A DNA stretch of 64,000 nt from Alphaproteobacteria bacterium (GTDB lineage Bacteria; Pseudomonadota; Alphaproteobacteria; Rhodobacterales; Rhodobacteraceae), in assembly GCA_030425185.1 (NCBI GenBank), contig JAUIAU010000003.1, positions 85,511 to 149,510 of the forward strand, read 5' to 3'. Under the pieces are notes generated by a model. It saw only the letters and a program-made list of their open reading frames with translations, did not search any database and was not told the origin of the DNA. Below are positions 16,236 through 25,304 of the stretch, piece by piece (the first letter of the stretch is position 1; each line of letters starts with the position of its first letter). A program made the translations under genes and the position numbers.

Positions 16236-16919
16236 ATGCGTCCCGTCCTGGTCCCGCTCGTCACCGGAGTCCTCGGCCTGATCCTGCTCCTCAGTCTCGG
16301 CGTCTGGCAGGTGCAGCGGCTCCAGTGGAAAGAGGGTGTCCTCGCCCGGATCGACGCCCGGATCGACGGAACGCCGCAGCCGCTGCCCGAGACCCCGACC
16401 GAGGAGAACGACGAATACCTCTCCGTCCGGGTCGAGGGCCGCTTCACCGGCGAAGGCGTGGACGTGCTGACCTCGATCAAGGAACGCGGCCCGGGCTTCC
16501 GCCTCGTGTCGGTCTTCGAGACCGCCACCGGGCGCCGCATCCTCGTCGATCGCGGCTACATCCCCGAGACCGCCAAGGACGACCCGCGCCCCGAGACCGA
16601 GGCGAACGTCGTCGGCAACCTCCTCTGGCCGGACGAGGTGGACGGCTTCACGCCCGACCCCGACTTCGGGCGGAACATCTGGTTCGCCCGCGACCTGCCC
16701 GCGATGGCGGCGGCGCTGAACACCGAGCCGGTGCTGGTCGTCCTGCGCGAGACGTCGGAAACGCGCCCGGCCGCGACGCCCCTGCCGGTAGACAGCGCCG
16801 GGGTTCCCAACGATCACCTGCAATACGCGATCACGTGGTTCTCCCTCGCCGCGATCTGGGTGCTGATGACCGGCACCTACATCCGGCGGGTCCGGCGGAC
16901 CTCCACCGGAAAGGCCTGA
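16236..16919 (+). CDS. SURF1 family oxidase assembly protein
   Basis: Surf1 binds heme A and helps insert it into subunit I. The 227-residue protein has the family layout of two membrane helices bracketing a periplasmic domain: helix 1 at about 4-22 ending LGVWQVQRL, and helix 2 at about 195-215 (YAITWFSLAAIWVLM). The conserved LSVRVEGRF and ILVDRGYIP blocks are present. The start is the ATG before the first helix; the frame is open far upstream through ctaE but only as an out-of-frame shadow. It ends 3 bases before thrC. Confidence 0.93.
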   Translation: MRPVLVPLVTGVLGLILLLSLGVWQVQRLQWKEGVLARIDARIDGTPQPLPETPTEENDEYLSVRVEGRFTGEGVDVLTSIKERGPGFRLVSVFETATGRRILVDRGYIPETAKDDPRPETEANVVGNLLWPDEVDGFTPDPDFGRNIWFARDLPAMAAALNTEPVLVVLRETSETRPAATPLPVDSAGVPNDHLQYAITWFSLAAIWVLMTGTYIRRVRRTSTGKA

Positions 16920-16922
16920 GCC

Positions 16923-18314
16923 ATGCGCTATGTCTCCACCCGCGGGACTGCTCCCGTCCTGCCGTTCCACGAGGCGATGCTGACCGGCCTCGCCCGCGAC
17001 GGCGGCCTCTATGTCCCCGAGCATATCCCGACCTTCTCGCTTGGCGAGATCCGCGCACTGGCGGGCCTGCCCTACGAAGAGGTCGCCCGCCGCGTCATGC
17101 TGCCCTTCCTCGGCGACAGCTTCACCGAGGACGAGCTGGCCGAGGACATCGCGCGCGCCTACGCGGGCTTCGCCCATCCGGCCCGCGCGCCGCTGAAGCA
17201 GCTCGACGCGAACCACTTCCTGCTGGAGCTGTTCCACGGGCCGACGCTGGCGTTCAAGGACTTCGCGATGCAGCTGATCGGCCAGCTCTTCCAGCGCGAA
17301 CTGACCCGCCGCGGGTCCCGGGTGACCATCGTCGGCGCCACCTCGGGCGACACCGGCTCGGCGGCGATCGAGGCGTTCCGCGGTCTCGAAAACGTGGACG
17401 TCTTCATCCTCTACCCGCATGGCCGGGTGTCCGAGGTGCAGCGCCGCCAGATGACCACGCCGGCCGAGGACAACGTCCACGCGCTCGCCCTCGATGGCCA
17501 TTTCGACGACTGCCAGGCCCGCGTGAAGGACATGTTCAACGACTTCGGGTTCCGCGATGCCGTGGGCCTCGCCGGGGTGAACTCGATCAACTGGGCGCGG
17601 GTGCTGGCGCAGGTGGTCTATTACTTCACCGCCGCCACCGCGCTGGGCGCCCCGGACCGCGGCGTCGACTTCACCGTGCCGACGGGCAACTTCGGTGACA
17701 TCTTCGCGGGCGACATCGCCCGGCGCATGGGCCTGCCCATCGGGCGGCTGGTGATCGCGACGAACCAGAACGACATCCTGCACCGCTGCCTGACGACCGG
17801 TGTCTACGAGACGCACGAGGTGATCCCCTCGATCAGCCCGTCGATGGACATCCAGGTCAGCTCCAACTTCGAGCGCGCGCTGTTCCATGCCTATGGCGGC
17901 GACGGCGCGGCGGTCGCGCAGCTGATGGACGAACTCAAGACCACGGGTCGGTTCACGGTCAGCCAGGGCGCGCTGGAGGCGCTGCGCGAGATCTTCGCCT
18001 CGGGCCGCGTGTCCGAGGACGAGACCGCCGCCACCATCACCCGCACCTGGGCCGCCACCCGCGAACTGCTCTGCCCGCATTCGGCAGTCGGCGTCGCGGT
18101 GGCCGAGGCGCATCTCGACCCGGCCCGCCCGATGGTCACGCTCGCCACCGCGCATCCGGCGAAATTCCCCGCCGCGGTCGAGGCTGCGACGGGCCTGCAC
18201 CCGCCCCTTCCCCCGCACATGGAAACGCTCTATGAGCGCCCGGAACGGGTGACCGAAGTGCCCAACGACCTCGCGGCGCTCGAAACCCTGATCCAGGAAA
18301 GGCGCCACGCTTGA
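16923..18314 (+). CDS. thrC: Threonine synthase
   Basis: ThrC is a PLP enzyme that turns O-phospho-L-homoserine into threonine in the cytoplasm. The 463-residue protein has the bacterial N-terminal form YVSTRG, the PLP lysine Lys112 in PTLAFKDFAMQ, the phosphate-binding GATSGDTG and the later PTGNFGD loop. Length fits the longer proteobacterial type. It starts 3 bases after surf1 and its TGA overlaps the TTG start of the peptidase gene. The surf1-thrC-M16 peptidase order is common in Rhodobacteraceae, so the link with the oxidase operon looks like conserved synteny rather than shared function. Confidence 0.96.
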   Translation: MRYVSTRGTAPVLPFHEAMLTGLARDGGLYVPEHIPTFSLGEIRALAGLPYEEVARRVMLPFLGDSFTEDELAEDIARAYAGFAHPARAPLKQLDANHFLLELFHGPTLAFKDFAMQLIGQLFQRELTRRGSRVTIVGATSGDTGSAAIEAFRGLENVDVFILYPHGRVSEVQRRQMTTPAEDNVHALALDGHFDDCQARVKDMFNDFGFRDAVGLAGVNSINWARVLAQVVYYFTAATALGAPDRGVDFTVPTGNFGDIFAGDIARRMGLPIGRLVIATNQNDILHRCLTTGVYETHEVIPSISPSMDIQVSSNFERALFHAYGGDGAAVAQLMDELKTTGRFTVSQGALEALREIFASGRVSEDETAATITRTWAATRELLCPHSAVGVAVAEAHLDPARPMVTLATAHPAKFPAAVEAATGLHPPLPPHMETLYERPERVTEVPNDLAALETLIQERRHA

Positions 18315-19588
18315 CCCCAGCACCCCCGACCCTGAACTTCGACACCCTTCCGAACGGCTTTCGCGTCGTGTCCGAGGCGATGCCCGGCATGGGATCTGTC
18401 GCGGTCGGCATCTGGGTGCTGGCCGGCGGTCGGCACGAGACCGAAGCGCAGAACGGTATCGCGCATTTCCTCGAACACATGGCCTTCAAGGGCACGAAGC
18501 GCCGCTCGGCGCTCCAGATCGCCGAGGAGATCGAGGATGTCGGCGGCTACATCAACGCCTACACCTCGCGCGAGGTGACGGCCTATTACGTCCGCGTCCT
18601 GCCCGAGGACCTCGCCCTCGCAGTGGACGTGGTGGGCGACATCCTGCTCGAGCCGACTTTCGACGAGGCCGAGATCGAGACCGAGCGCGGCGTGATCCTG
18701 CAGGAGATCGGGCAGGCGCTCGACACGCCGGACGACGTGATCTTCGACTGGCTCCAGGAACGCGCCTACGCCGACCAGCCGCTCGGGCGCACCATCCTCG
18801 GGGCCGCCGAACGGGTGCGCGCCTTCTCGCGCGCAGACCTCTTCGACTTCGTGGGCGCGCATTACGGGCCGGGCCAGATGATCCTCGCGGCCGCCGGGGC
18901 CGTCGATCACGACGCGCTGATGAAACTGGCCGAGCGCCAGTTCGGCCACCTCGCCGAAAGCCCGCGGACGACCGCGACGCCCGCCACCTTCACCGGCGGC
19001 GAACGGCGCGAGATCAAGGGGCTGGAGCAGGTGCATTTCGCGCTGGCCATGCCCTCGCCCGGTTACACCGCGCCCGACGTCTACGTCAGCCAGGTCTTCG
19101 CCACGGCCCTCGGGGGCGGCATGTCCTCGCGGCTGTTCCAGGAGCTGCGCGAGAAGCGCGGCCTCTGCTACACGATCTTCGCGCAGGCCGCCGCCTATGC
19201 CGAGACCGGGCTGACCACGCTCTACGCCGGCACCTCGGCCGACCAGATCGACGACCTCGCAACGCTGACCGTGACCGAGATGAAGAAGGCCGCCGAGGAA
19301 ATGACCGAGGCCGAGATCGCCCGCGCCCGCGCCCAGCTCAAGGCCGGGCTGGTCATGGGTCTCGAAAGCCCCTCGGCCCGCGCCGAACGGCTGGCGCGCA
19401 TGGTCGGCGTCTGGAACCGCGTGCCGCCGGTCACCGAGACCGTCGCCCGCATCGACGCGGTGACGCGGGCCGACGTGCTGGCCTTCGGGCAGGCGCTCTG
19501 CACCGGCGGTCAGGCGGCGATGGCGCTCTACGGACCTGCGGAACGGGCCCCGGCGCTGGCGGCGCTGCAGGACCGCATGGCGGCCTGA
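18311..19588 (+). CDS. M16 family zinc peptidase (PqqL/MPP-like)
   Basis: The 425-residue protein is an insulinase-family metalloprotease related to the mitochondrial processing peptidase beta subunit. It has the inverted zinc motif HFLEH (His52, Glu55, His56) with the distal glutamate in EIETERGVILQEI, and the second M16 domain in the C-terminal half (LREKRGLCYTI). The start is TTG at 18311, overlapping the thrC stop as TTGA; the next ATG would remove conserved N-terminal residues. The alphaproteobacterial substrate is not well defined. The GNAT gene follows 2 bases later. Confidence 0.93.
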   Translation: MTPAPPTLNFDTLPNGFRVVSEAMPGMGSVAVGIWVLAGGRHETEAQNGIAHFLEHMAFKGTKRRSALQIAEEIEDVGGYINAYTSREVTAYYVRVLPEDLALAVDVVGDILLEPTFDEAEIETERGVILQEIGQALDTPDDVIFDWLQERAYADQPLGRTILGAAERVRAFSRADLFDFVGAHYGPGQMILAAAGAVDHDALMKLAERQFGHLAESPRTTATPATFTGGERREIKGLEQVHFALAMPSPGYTAPDVYVSQVFATALGGGMSSRLFQELREKRGLCYTIFAQAAAYAETGLTTLYAGTSADQIDDLATLTVTEMKKAAEEMTEAEIARARAQLKAGLVMGLESPSARAERLARMVGVWNRVPPVTETVARIDAVTRADVLAFGQALCTGGQAAMALYGPAERAPALAALQDRMAA

Positions 19589-19590
19589 CC

Positions 19591-20187
19591 ATGTTCGGGG
19601 CGCGTCGTACCGTCCGGATCGAGACCGAGCGCATGACGCTTCGCCCGCCGACCCACGCGGATTTTCGCGGCTGGGCCGCGCTGCGCGAGGCGTCGGCGGA
19701 CTTCCTGATCCCGTGGGAGCCGCTCTGGGCCCGGGACCACCTGAGCCGCCGCAGCTTCACCAACCGCGTCTACTGGGCCGGCCGGTCGATCCGCGAGGGC
19801 TCGGCGGTGCCGCTCTTCCTCGTCCGCTGCGCCGACCAGAGCCTGCTGGGCGCGATCACGCTGGACAACATCCGCCGGGGCCCCGCCCAGTCCGGCACGC
19901 TCGGGTACTGGATCGGCGCGCCCTTCGCGCGGCAGGGGTACATGCGCGAGGCCATCGTCGCGCTGACCCACCACGCCTTCTCGGCGATGGATCTCAGCCG
20001 GATTGAGGCCGCCTGCCTGCCCGAGAACAACGCCTCGCGCGGCGTGCTGGAAAAGGCCGGGTTCAAGTACGAGGGCGTCGCCCAGAGCTATCTCCAGATC
20101 AACGGGCGCTGGCGAAATCATGTGCTCTATGCCGCCTTGCGCAGCGATCGGCGCGGACGGGTGCAGTCCGAACAGTCCTACGGCTGA
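19591..20187 (+). CDS. RimJ/RimL-type GNAT acetyltransferase
   Basis: The 198-residue product belongs to the ribosomal-protein alanine acetyltransferase group. It opens with TERMTLRPPTHADF, has the beta-bulge strand GTLGYWIGAPFARQGYM with the acetyl-CoA loop, and the RIEAACLPENNASRGVLEKAGF block (partly quoted: LPENNASRGVLEKAGF). It starts 2 bases after the M16 peptidase gene, a pairing seen in related genomes. The likely reaction is N-terminal acetylation of a ribosomal protein or a similar amine. The exact target cannot be read from sequence. Confidence 0.88.
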   Translation: MFGARRTVRIETERMTLRPPTHADFRGWAALREASADFLIPWEPLWARDHLSRRSFTNRVYWAGRSIREGSAVPLFLVRCADQSLLGAITLDNIRRGPAQSGTLGYWIGAPFARQGYMREAIVALTHHAFSAMDLSRIEAACLPENNASRGVLEKAGFKYEGVAQSYLQINGRWRNHVLYAALRSDRRGRVQSEQSYG

Positions 20188-20244
20188 CACGACTGCTGAC
20201 CTGGAGTCGGCCCGCGCTATCCTCCCCGTCAGGAGGTGCCGCTC

Positions 20245-21147
20245 ATGATGACCCGTCTCGCTCTCGCCGCTGCCCTGACCCTCGGCCTTGCCGCGCCGCT
20301 TATAGCGCAGGACCGCCGCCCGTCGCACTGCATCGCGCTCGCCGACGCCACGCCCGGCATCGGCTATGTCCGGCAGGCCGGACTGCCCGCCGCCGCCCGC
20401 GACCGGCTGGCCCGCGACACAGGCCCCGCAACGCCCGCGATCTACGGCGCGCCCCTCGACGCGAACACCGTCCGGCTGAACTACGTCGCGCATGCCACCT
20501 TCCTGATCGAGGTGCCGGACGGCACCACCATCGCGACCGACTACACCGGCTTTCTCGGCACCGCCGACCTGATCCCGACCGTGGTCACCATGAACAAGGC
20601 CCACGGCACCCATTTCACCGACGACCCGGACCCCCGCATCCCCCATGTCCTGCGCGGCTGGAACCCTGACGGCACCGGTCCCGCCGACCATTACATCGAG
20701 ATCGGCGAGACCCGCGTGCGCAACGTGACCACCGACCTGCGTCCCGGGTTCGGCGACGTGGGCGAGCCGGACGGCAACTCGATCTTCGTGTTCGAGGTCG
20801 CGGGCCTCTGCATCGCCCATCTCGGCCACCTGCACCACGAGCCGACCGAGGCGCAGTATGCCGCCCTCGGCCGGATGGACGTGGTGATGGCCCCGGTCGA
20901 CGGCGGCTACACGCTCGACCTGCCGACGATGCTGCGCGTGCTGAAGCGCGCCCGCGCCTCGGTCGTGATCCCGATGCACTGGTTCTCCGACCGCGCGCTC
21001 GGCGCCTTCCTTGACGGGATGGACGAGGCCTTCCTGATCGAGACGGTGCCCGAGGGATATACCGAGGTCGGCCTGCGCAGCCTGCCGTCGCAGCCCACCG
21101 TGCGTGTCCTGCAACCGCGCTGGCTGCGCGACGCCCCAAGCCCCTGA
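20245..21147 (+). CDS. Exported MBL-fold protein with altered metal motif
   Basis: The 300-residue product has a signal peptide (to about LIAQD) and a metallo-beta-lactamase-fold domain of the UlaG-like type: VAHATFLIEV strand, TIATDYTG, HLGHLHHEPT and a late MHWF histidine. The usual HxHxDH metal motif appears as KAHGTH, so the first histidine and the aspartate are replaced. It may bind one metal, bind metals differently or be a non-catalytic relative. The ATG at 20245 was chosen because AGGAGG lies 8 bases upstream; a GTG 9 bases earlier would overlap that site. Substrate unknown. It precedes the FAD oxidase gene by 42 bases. Confidence 0.8.
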   Translation: MMTRLALAAALTLGLAAPLIAQDRRPSHCIALADATPGIGYVRQAGLPAAARDRLARDTGPATPAIYGAPLDANTVRLNYVAHATFLIEVPDGTTIATDYTGFLGTADLIPTVVTMNKAHGTHFTDDPDPRIPHVLRGWNPDGTGPADHYIEIGETRVRNVTTDLRPGFGDVGEPDGNSIFVFEVAGLCIAHLGHLHHEPTEAQYAALGRMDVVMAPVDGGYTLDLPTMLRVLKRARASVVIPMHWFSDRALGAFLDGMDEAFLIETVPEGYTEVGLRSLPSQPTVRVLQPRWLRDAPSP

Positions 21148-21189
21148 GCCGCTTGCACTTGCCGCGCGTCCCGCGCACATGATGCGGCC

Positions 21190-22611
21190 ATGACCGCGCT
21201 CGCTCCCGCCGACTCCGCCTTCCGCGCCCGCCTCGCCGGGCGGTTGCCGCCTGCCGCCTTCCCCGAGCTGTCGCCGCGCTACCTCGAAGAGCCGCGCGGG
21301 CGCTACACCGCCTCGGGCGGGCTCCTGGTGGCGCCCGGCTCCACCGCCGAGGTCGCCGCCGTCATGCGCGCCGCGCACGAGGCCCGCGTCCCGGTGATCC
21401 CCTATTCGGGCGGCACCGGCCTCGTCGGCGGCCAGATCGCGCAGAACCTGCCCGATCCTGTGATCCTCTCGCTGGAGCGCATGCGCGCCCTGCGCGAGGT
21501 GCTGCCCGCCGAGAACGTGCTGGTGGCCGAGGCGGGCGCGATCCTCGCCGACATCCAGTCCGCGGCCGAGGGGGTGGACCGCCTCTTCCCGCTGTCGCTG
21601 GCCTCCGAGGGCTCGGCCCGGATCGGCGGCCTTCTGGGCACCAACGCGGGCGGCGTGAACGTTCTGCGCTATGGCAACGCGCGCGACCTCTGCCTCGGGA
21701 TCGAGGCCGTGCTGCCGGACGGGACCGTGCTGGATACGCTGACCCGGCTGCGCAAGAACAACACCGGCTACGACCTGCGCCATTTGCTGATCGGGGCCGA
21801 GGGCACGCTGGGCGTCATCACCGCCGCAGCGCTGCGCCTCTTCCCGCGCCCCCGCCGCAGCGGCGCGGCGCTGCTGTCGGTCGCCAGCCCCCGGGCCGCG
21901 CTCGACCTGCTCGCGCTCGCGAACGAGGTCGCGGGCGGGGCCGTCTCGGCCTTCGAGCTGATGCACCGCACCGGCTTCGACTTCCTGCGCATGAAGCTCC
22001 CCGACCTGCGCCAGCCCTTCGACACGCCCTGGGAATGGACCGTGCTCGTCGATCTGGCGGGGCCGGAGGGCTTCGATCCCGACGCGGCGCTCGTCACGCT
22101 GTTCGAGCGCGCGCATGACACGGGCCTGGTGGACGATGGCCTGATCGCCCAGTCGCAGCGCGAGGTCCAGGACTTCTGGACCCTGCGCGAGACCATCCCG
22201 GAGGCGAACCGCCGGATCGGGGCGGTCTCGTCGCATGACATCTCGGTGCCGCTGTCGGCGATCCCGGACTTCATCGCGCAGGGCAACGCCGCCATCGCCG
22301 CGCTCGGGCCATTCCGCGTGAACTGCTTCGGCCATGTCGGCGACGGCAACCTGCACTTCAACGTCTTCCCGCCCGAGGGGCAGACCCGCGCCGACCACGA
22401 GGCCGCCCGCCCCGCGATCAAGCGCGCGCTGCATGACCTCGTCCACGCGATGGGCGGCTCGGTCAGCGCCGAGCATGGCATCGGACGGCTGAAGGTGGAC
22501 GATCTCGAACGCTACGGCGATCCGGGCAAGCTGGCCGCGATGCGGGCGATCAAGGCGGCCCTCGACCCGCATGGCATCGCCAATCCCGGCGCCGTCCTGC
22601 GCGCGACCTGA
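21190..22611 (+). CDS. FAD-linked D-2-hydroxyacid oxidase (GlcD/D-LDH type)
   Basis: The 473-residue protein belongs to the vanillyl-alcohol-oxidase/PCMH FAD superfamily. The FAD loop is PYSGGTGLVGG (71-81) and the C-terminal cap ends with VSAEHGIGRLK, typical of GlcD, D-lactate and D-2-hydroxyglutarate dehydrogenases. It oxidises a D-2-hydroxy acid to the 2-oxo acid, passing electrons to quinone or another carrier. No GlcE/GlcF partners are adjacent, so a stand-alone dehydrogenase is more likely than glycolate oxidase. An MFS permease gene begins 4 bases after its stop and may carry the substrate. Confidence 0.9.
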   Translation: MTALAPADSAFRARLAGRLPPAAFPELSPRYLEEPRGRYTASGGLLVAPGSTAEVAAVMRAAHEARVPVIPYSGGTGLVGGQIAQNLPDPVILSLERMRALREVLPAENVLVAEAGAILADIQSAAEGVDRLFPLSLASEGSARIGGLLGTNAGGVNVLRYGNARDLCLGIEAVLPDGTVLDTLTRLRKNNTGYDLRHLLIGAEGTLGVITAAALRLFPRPRRSGAALLSVASPRAALDLLALANEVAGGAVSAFELMHRTGFDFLRMKLPDLRQPFDTPWEWTVLVDLAGPEGFDPDAALVTLFERAHDTGLVDDGLIAQSQREVQDFWTLRETIPEANRRIGAVSSHDISVPLSAIPDFIAQGNAAIAALGPFRVNCFGHVGDGNLHFNVFPPEGQTRADHEAARPAIKRALHDLVHAMGGSVSAEHGIGRLKVDDLERYGDPGKLAAMRAIKAALDPHGIANPGAVLRAT

Positions 22612-22615
22612 GGTG

Positions 22616-23806
22616 ATGCGCCTGATCCTCGCCGGGCTGGGCGTCAGCCAGATCCTCGGCTACGGGGTCCTCTACTACGCCTTCCCGCTCTTCGTGCCGC
22701 ATGTCGCGGCCAGCTTCGGCACCACGCCGCCCGTGCTCTTCGGCATCTTCTCGGCCGGGCTGCTCTTGGGCGGGCTGGTCGCGCCGCGCGCCGGGGCGCT
22801 GATGGACCGGCACGGCGCGCCGCGCCTGATGACGCTGGGCAGCCTCGCGGCGGCGGTCGGTCTCGTGGTGGCGGGCCTCGCGCCGACCCTCTGGATCTGG
22901 GGCGCGGCGATCCTGTGGCTGGAACTGGTGGGGGTGATCGTCCTCTACGACGCCGCCTTCGCCACGCTGGCGCAACTGACCGGCCCCGCCGCACGGCGGG
23001 CGATCACCCGGCTGACCCTCATCGCGGGCTTCGCCTCGACCCTGTTCTGGCCGCTGACCGACGCGCTGATCGGGGCGCTGGGCTGGCGCGGCACGCTGCT
23101 CTGCTATGCCGTGCTGCACCTCACGGTCGGCACCGGCATCCATTTCTGGCTGTCTCGGCTCAGCCCGTCGGCCCTGCCCGCGCCCCGGCGTCCGGCCCCG
23201 CCGCCTGTGGTCTTCGCCCCGGTACCGCCCGCGCTGGAACGGACCGCAATGCGGGCCGTCGGGCTGAGCTTCGCGGTGTCGGGGATGCTGATCGCGGCCA
23301 TCGGCATGCAGATGGTCGCGGTGCTCGACGCCGCGGGCCTCGGCGCGATGGCGGTCGGCTTCGCCATGCTGATGGGCCCCGCGCAGGTCGGTGCCCGCAT
23401 CATCGACGCGGTGTTCTGGGGCAGCTGGCATCCGTTGTCGGCCGCGATCCTCTCGACGCTCGCCCTGCCGGTCTCGCTGGCCGGGCTCCTGCTGGGGGCG
23501 CCGCCGCTGCTGGCGGCGGGCGGCTTCGCGATCCTCTTCGGGGCGGGGCAGGGCCTGGCGTCCATCGTGCGCGGGTCGGTGCCGCTCGCGCTGTTCGGAC
23601 CGGCGGGATACGGCGCGCGCCTCGGCCGCCTCGCGCGGCTCCGCACGCTGCTGTCGGCCTTCGCGCCTGTGGCCTTCGCCACGCTGATGGCCGGTCCGGG
23701 CCTGGTCCCGGCGCTCTGGATCTCCGCCGTGCTGGGGATCGCCGCGGCCGTGCCGCTGATCCGGCTGCGCCTCGCGCTCGGTCCCCTGCGCCCCGAGACC
23801 GCGTGA
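22616..23806 (+). CDS. MFS transporter
   Basis: The 396-residue integral membrane protein has about 12 hydrophobic helices in two halves, joined by a proline-rich cytoplasmic loop (LPAPRRPAPPP region, about 195-215). The MFS motif A loop after helix 2 reads APRAGALMDRHGAPRL. Start at the ATG 4 bases after the FAD oxidase stop; an in-frame GTG one codon earlier is equally possible. Coupling with the hydroxyacid oxidase suggests transport of an organic acid. A hairpin at 23821-23845 follows. Confidence 0.88.
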   Translation: MRLILAGLGVSQILGYGVLYYAFPLFVPHVAASFGTTPPVLFGIFSAGLLLGGLVAPRAGALMDRHGAPRLMTLGSLAAAVGLVVAGLAPTLWIWGAAILWLELVGVIVLYDAAFATLAQLTGPAARRAITRLTLIAGFASTLFWPLTDALIGALGWRGTLLCYAVLHLTVGTGIHFWLSRLSPSALPAPRRPAPPPVVFAPVPPALERTAMRAVGLSFAVSGMLIAAIGMQMVAVLDAAGLGAMAVGFAMLMGPAQVGARIIDAVFWGSWHPLSAAILSTLALPVSLAGLLLGAPPLLAAGGFAILFGAGQGLASIVRGSVPLALFGPAGYGARLGRLARLRTLLSAFAPVAFATLMAGPGLVPALWISAVLGIAAAVPLIRLRLALGPLRPETA

Positions 23807-23820
23807 GCCCGCAAAGGGAG

Positions 23821-23845
23821 ACGCCCTGCTGGTGAGGCAGGGCGT
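23821..23845 (+). terminator. Hairpin after the MFS gene
   Basis: A 9-bp perfect stem (ACGCCCTGC / GCAGGGCGT) with a 7-base loop lies 14 bases after the MFS stop. It is followed not by T residues but by a run of ten G (23847-23856). It probably ends or stabilises the transcript. The rest of the interval to apt (23857-24035) has only a weaker 6-bp ACATCC/GGATGT hairpin (23914-23934) and no gene. Confidence 0.5.
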
Positions 23846-24035
23846 CGGGGGGGGGGTGATGCCGGACGAGCGAGGGGGTGAAGGGTCCGGCGAGTGAGGG
23901 GTCTTGCAAGCAAACATCCACGTTCTGCGGATGTCCCCATCTAGCGCGACTCGCCTTTCCAAAAGGTTACGCGGAAACCCGCCTTTGATCCGGAACAAGC
24001 CCGATCCGCCGAATGCGGCGCATTTTAGCGGGCTG

Positions 24036-24575
24036 TCAGGCGCCCTCGAAGGCGGTCAGCGCATGCACGTCCATCCCCATCCCCTCCAGCAGCTTGCGGC
24101 CGCCGAGGTCCGGCAGGTCGATGACGAAGGCGCAGCCGACCACCTCGGCCCCGAGCCGCTCGATCAGGCGGATCCCGGCTTCCGCGGTGCCGCCGGTGGC
24201 CAGCAGGTCATCCACCAGCAGCACCCGCTCGCCCGGTTGCAGGCTGTCGTCGTGGATCTCCACCGTCGCCTCGCCGTACTCCAGCTTGTAGTCCTGCGCG
24301 ATCGTGCGGCCCGGCAGCTTGCCCTTCTTGCGCACCGGCACGAAGCCCACCGACAACTGGTGCGCCACCGCGCCGCCGAGGATGAAGCCGCGCGCCTCCA
24401 GCCCCGCCACCTTGTCGATCCGTGTCCCCACGTAGGGGGCCAGCAACTGGTCGACGGCCATCCGGAAGCCGCGCGGATCGCCGAACAGCGTGGTGACGTC
24501 CCGGAACAGGATGCCCTCGTGGGGAAAATCCGGAATGGTGCGGATGTAGTCGCGGACGGTCTTCTGCGGGGTCAT
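24036..24575 (-). CDS. apt: Adenine phosphoribosyltransferase
   Basis: Apt converts adenine and PRPP to AMP. The 179-residue protein has the PRPP-binding motif [14 protein letters not shown] (118-131) and the N-terminal block [15 protein letters not shown], both diagnostic. GAGAGG lies about 6 bases before the ATG. It is the last gene of a minus-strand operon that begins with mtnP, which releases adenine from 5'-methylthioadenosine. The two enzymes therefore make a complete adenine salvage step, with the two DUF2927 genes between them. Confidence 0.96.
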   Translation of the reverse strand: MTPQKTVRDYIRTIPDFPHEGILFRDVTTLFGDPRGFRMAVDQLLAPYVGTRIDKVAGLEARGFILGGAVAHQLSVGFVPVRKKGKLPGRTIAQDYKLEYGEATVEIHDDSLQPGERVLLVDDLLATGGTAEAGIRLIERLGAEVVGCAFVIDLPDLGGRKLLEGMGMDVHALTAFEGA

Positions 24576-24599
24576 GGCGATCCTCTCTCCGGGCCGGCC

Positions 24600-25304
24600 T
24601 CAGCGGCTGGCCGAGCTTTGCGGCACGGCGGGCGCGGGATAGTGCCGCCGCACCGCCTCCGCGTCCTGCCCGTCGAGCCGGGTGACGGTGTTGCTGTCCT
24701 CGTCGAAAATGCTCGTGCGCAGGTAGGCCGGGCCGCGCACGTCGGTGGCCAGCCCCAGCGCCTGCACCAGTTCCTCCAGCAGGACCGAGCGGATGGTGCG
24801 GCGCGGCAGGTCGCGGCTCAGCGCGATCCCGGCGCGCTCGATCCGGCCCTCGCGCGCCCAGAAGGTCATCAGCCCGCCCGCGATCACCTGCCCGTCGAGG
24901 CCGGGAAAGCCGGTGCGCAGCAGGGTCTCTCCATGTGCCGCGCCACTCAGGAACACGGTGATGTCCGCCGCCGCCCCGTCGGCCAGCCGCACCAGCGGCA
25001 CCGCCGCCCCTGTGCCCGCGATCTGCCCGATGGCATCGTCGAGGGCCGCGCTCGCATCGCCGAGGCGGTAGCCCGGGAACCCCGGATCGGGCGCGGCCAG
25101 CGCCACGGTGATCGCCTCGTCGGCGGCCCGCACCCAGCGCGCCATCGGTTTCACGCAGCCCTCGCCCGGCGGCGCGCCGCAGGCGACCAGCCGGTAGAAG
25201 GCCTCGTCCGACAGCCGGTCCGGCGCGGTGACGAAATCGTCGGGCTCCGCCCGCGCCGCGCCCGCCGCGACCAGCGCCAGAAGAAGGACCGCCGCCCGTC
25301 TCAC
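24600..25304 (-). CDS. DUF2927 family exported protein, second paralogue
   Basis: The 234-residue product has a signal peptide (VLLLALVAAGAARA) and a DUF2927 domain. The start is GTG at 25304, overlapping the stop of the first paralogue as GTGA. The two proteins share FYRLV(S/A)CGAPPG, SVLLEELVQ and SIFDEDSN with the same spacing, so the pair is a tandem duplication that has diverged. The EELVQ segment plus downstream SIFDEDS resembles zinc-peptidase-like layouts, but a full HExxH is absent. Function unknown; an envelope role follows only from the signal peptide. apt begins 24 bases after it. Confidence 0.82.
   Translation of the reverse strand: MRRAAVLLLALVAAGAARAEPDDFVTAPDRLSDEAFYRLVACGAPPGEGCVKPMARWVRAADEAITVALAAPDPGFPGYRLGDASAALDDAIGQIAGTGAAVPLVRLADGAAADITVFLSGAAHGETLLRTGFPGLDGQVIAGGLMTFWAREGRIERAGIALSRDLPRRTIRSVLLEELVQALGLATDVRGPAYLRTSIFDEDSNTVTRLDGQDAEAVRRHYPAPAVPQSSASR

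Noticed and set aside
15420..16919. Apparent ctaE-surf1 fusion in one continuous frame
   Set aside because: The first part is an out-of-frame reading of ctaE; surf1 begins at its own ATG at 16236 before the first membrane helix.
16101..18323. 740-codon open frame antisense to surf1 and thrC
   Set aside because: The composition is that of a GC-bias shadow and thrC on the other strand has all catalytic motifs.
19528..22572. 1014-codon open frame antisense to the GNAT, MBL and FAD oxidase genes
   Set aside because: Spans several well-supported genes in the opposite direction and has no recognisable domain.
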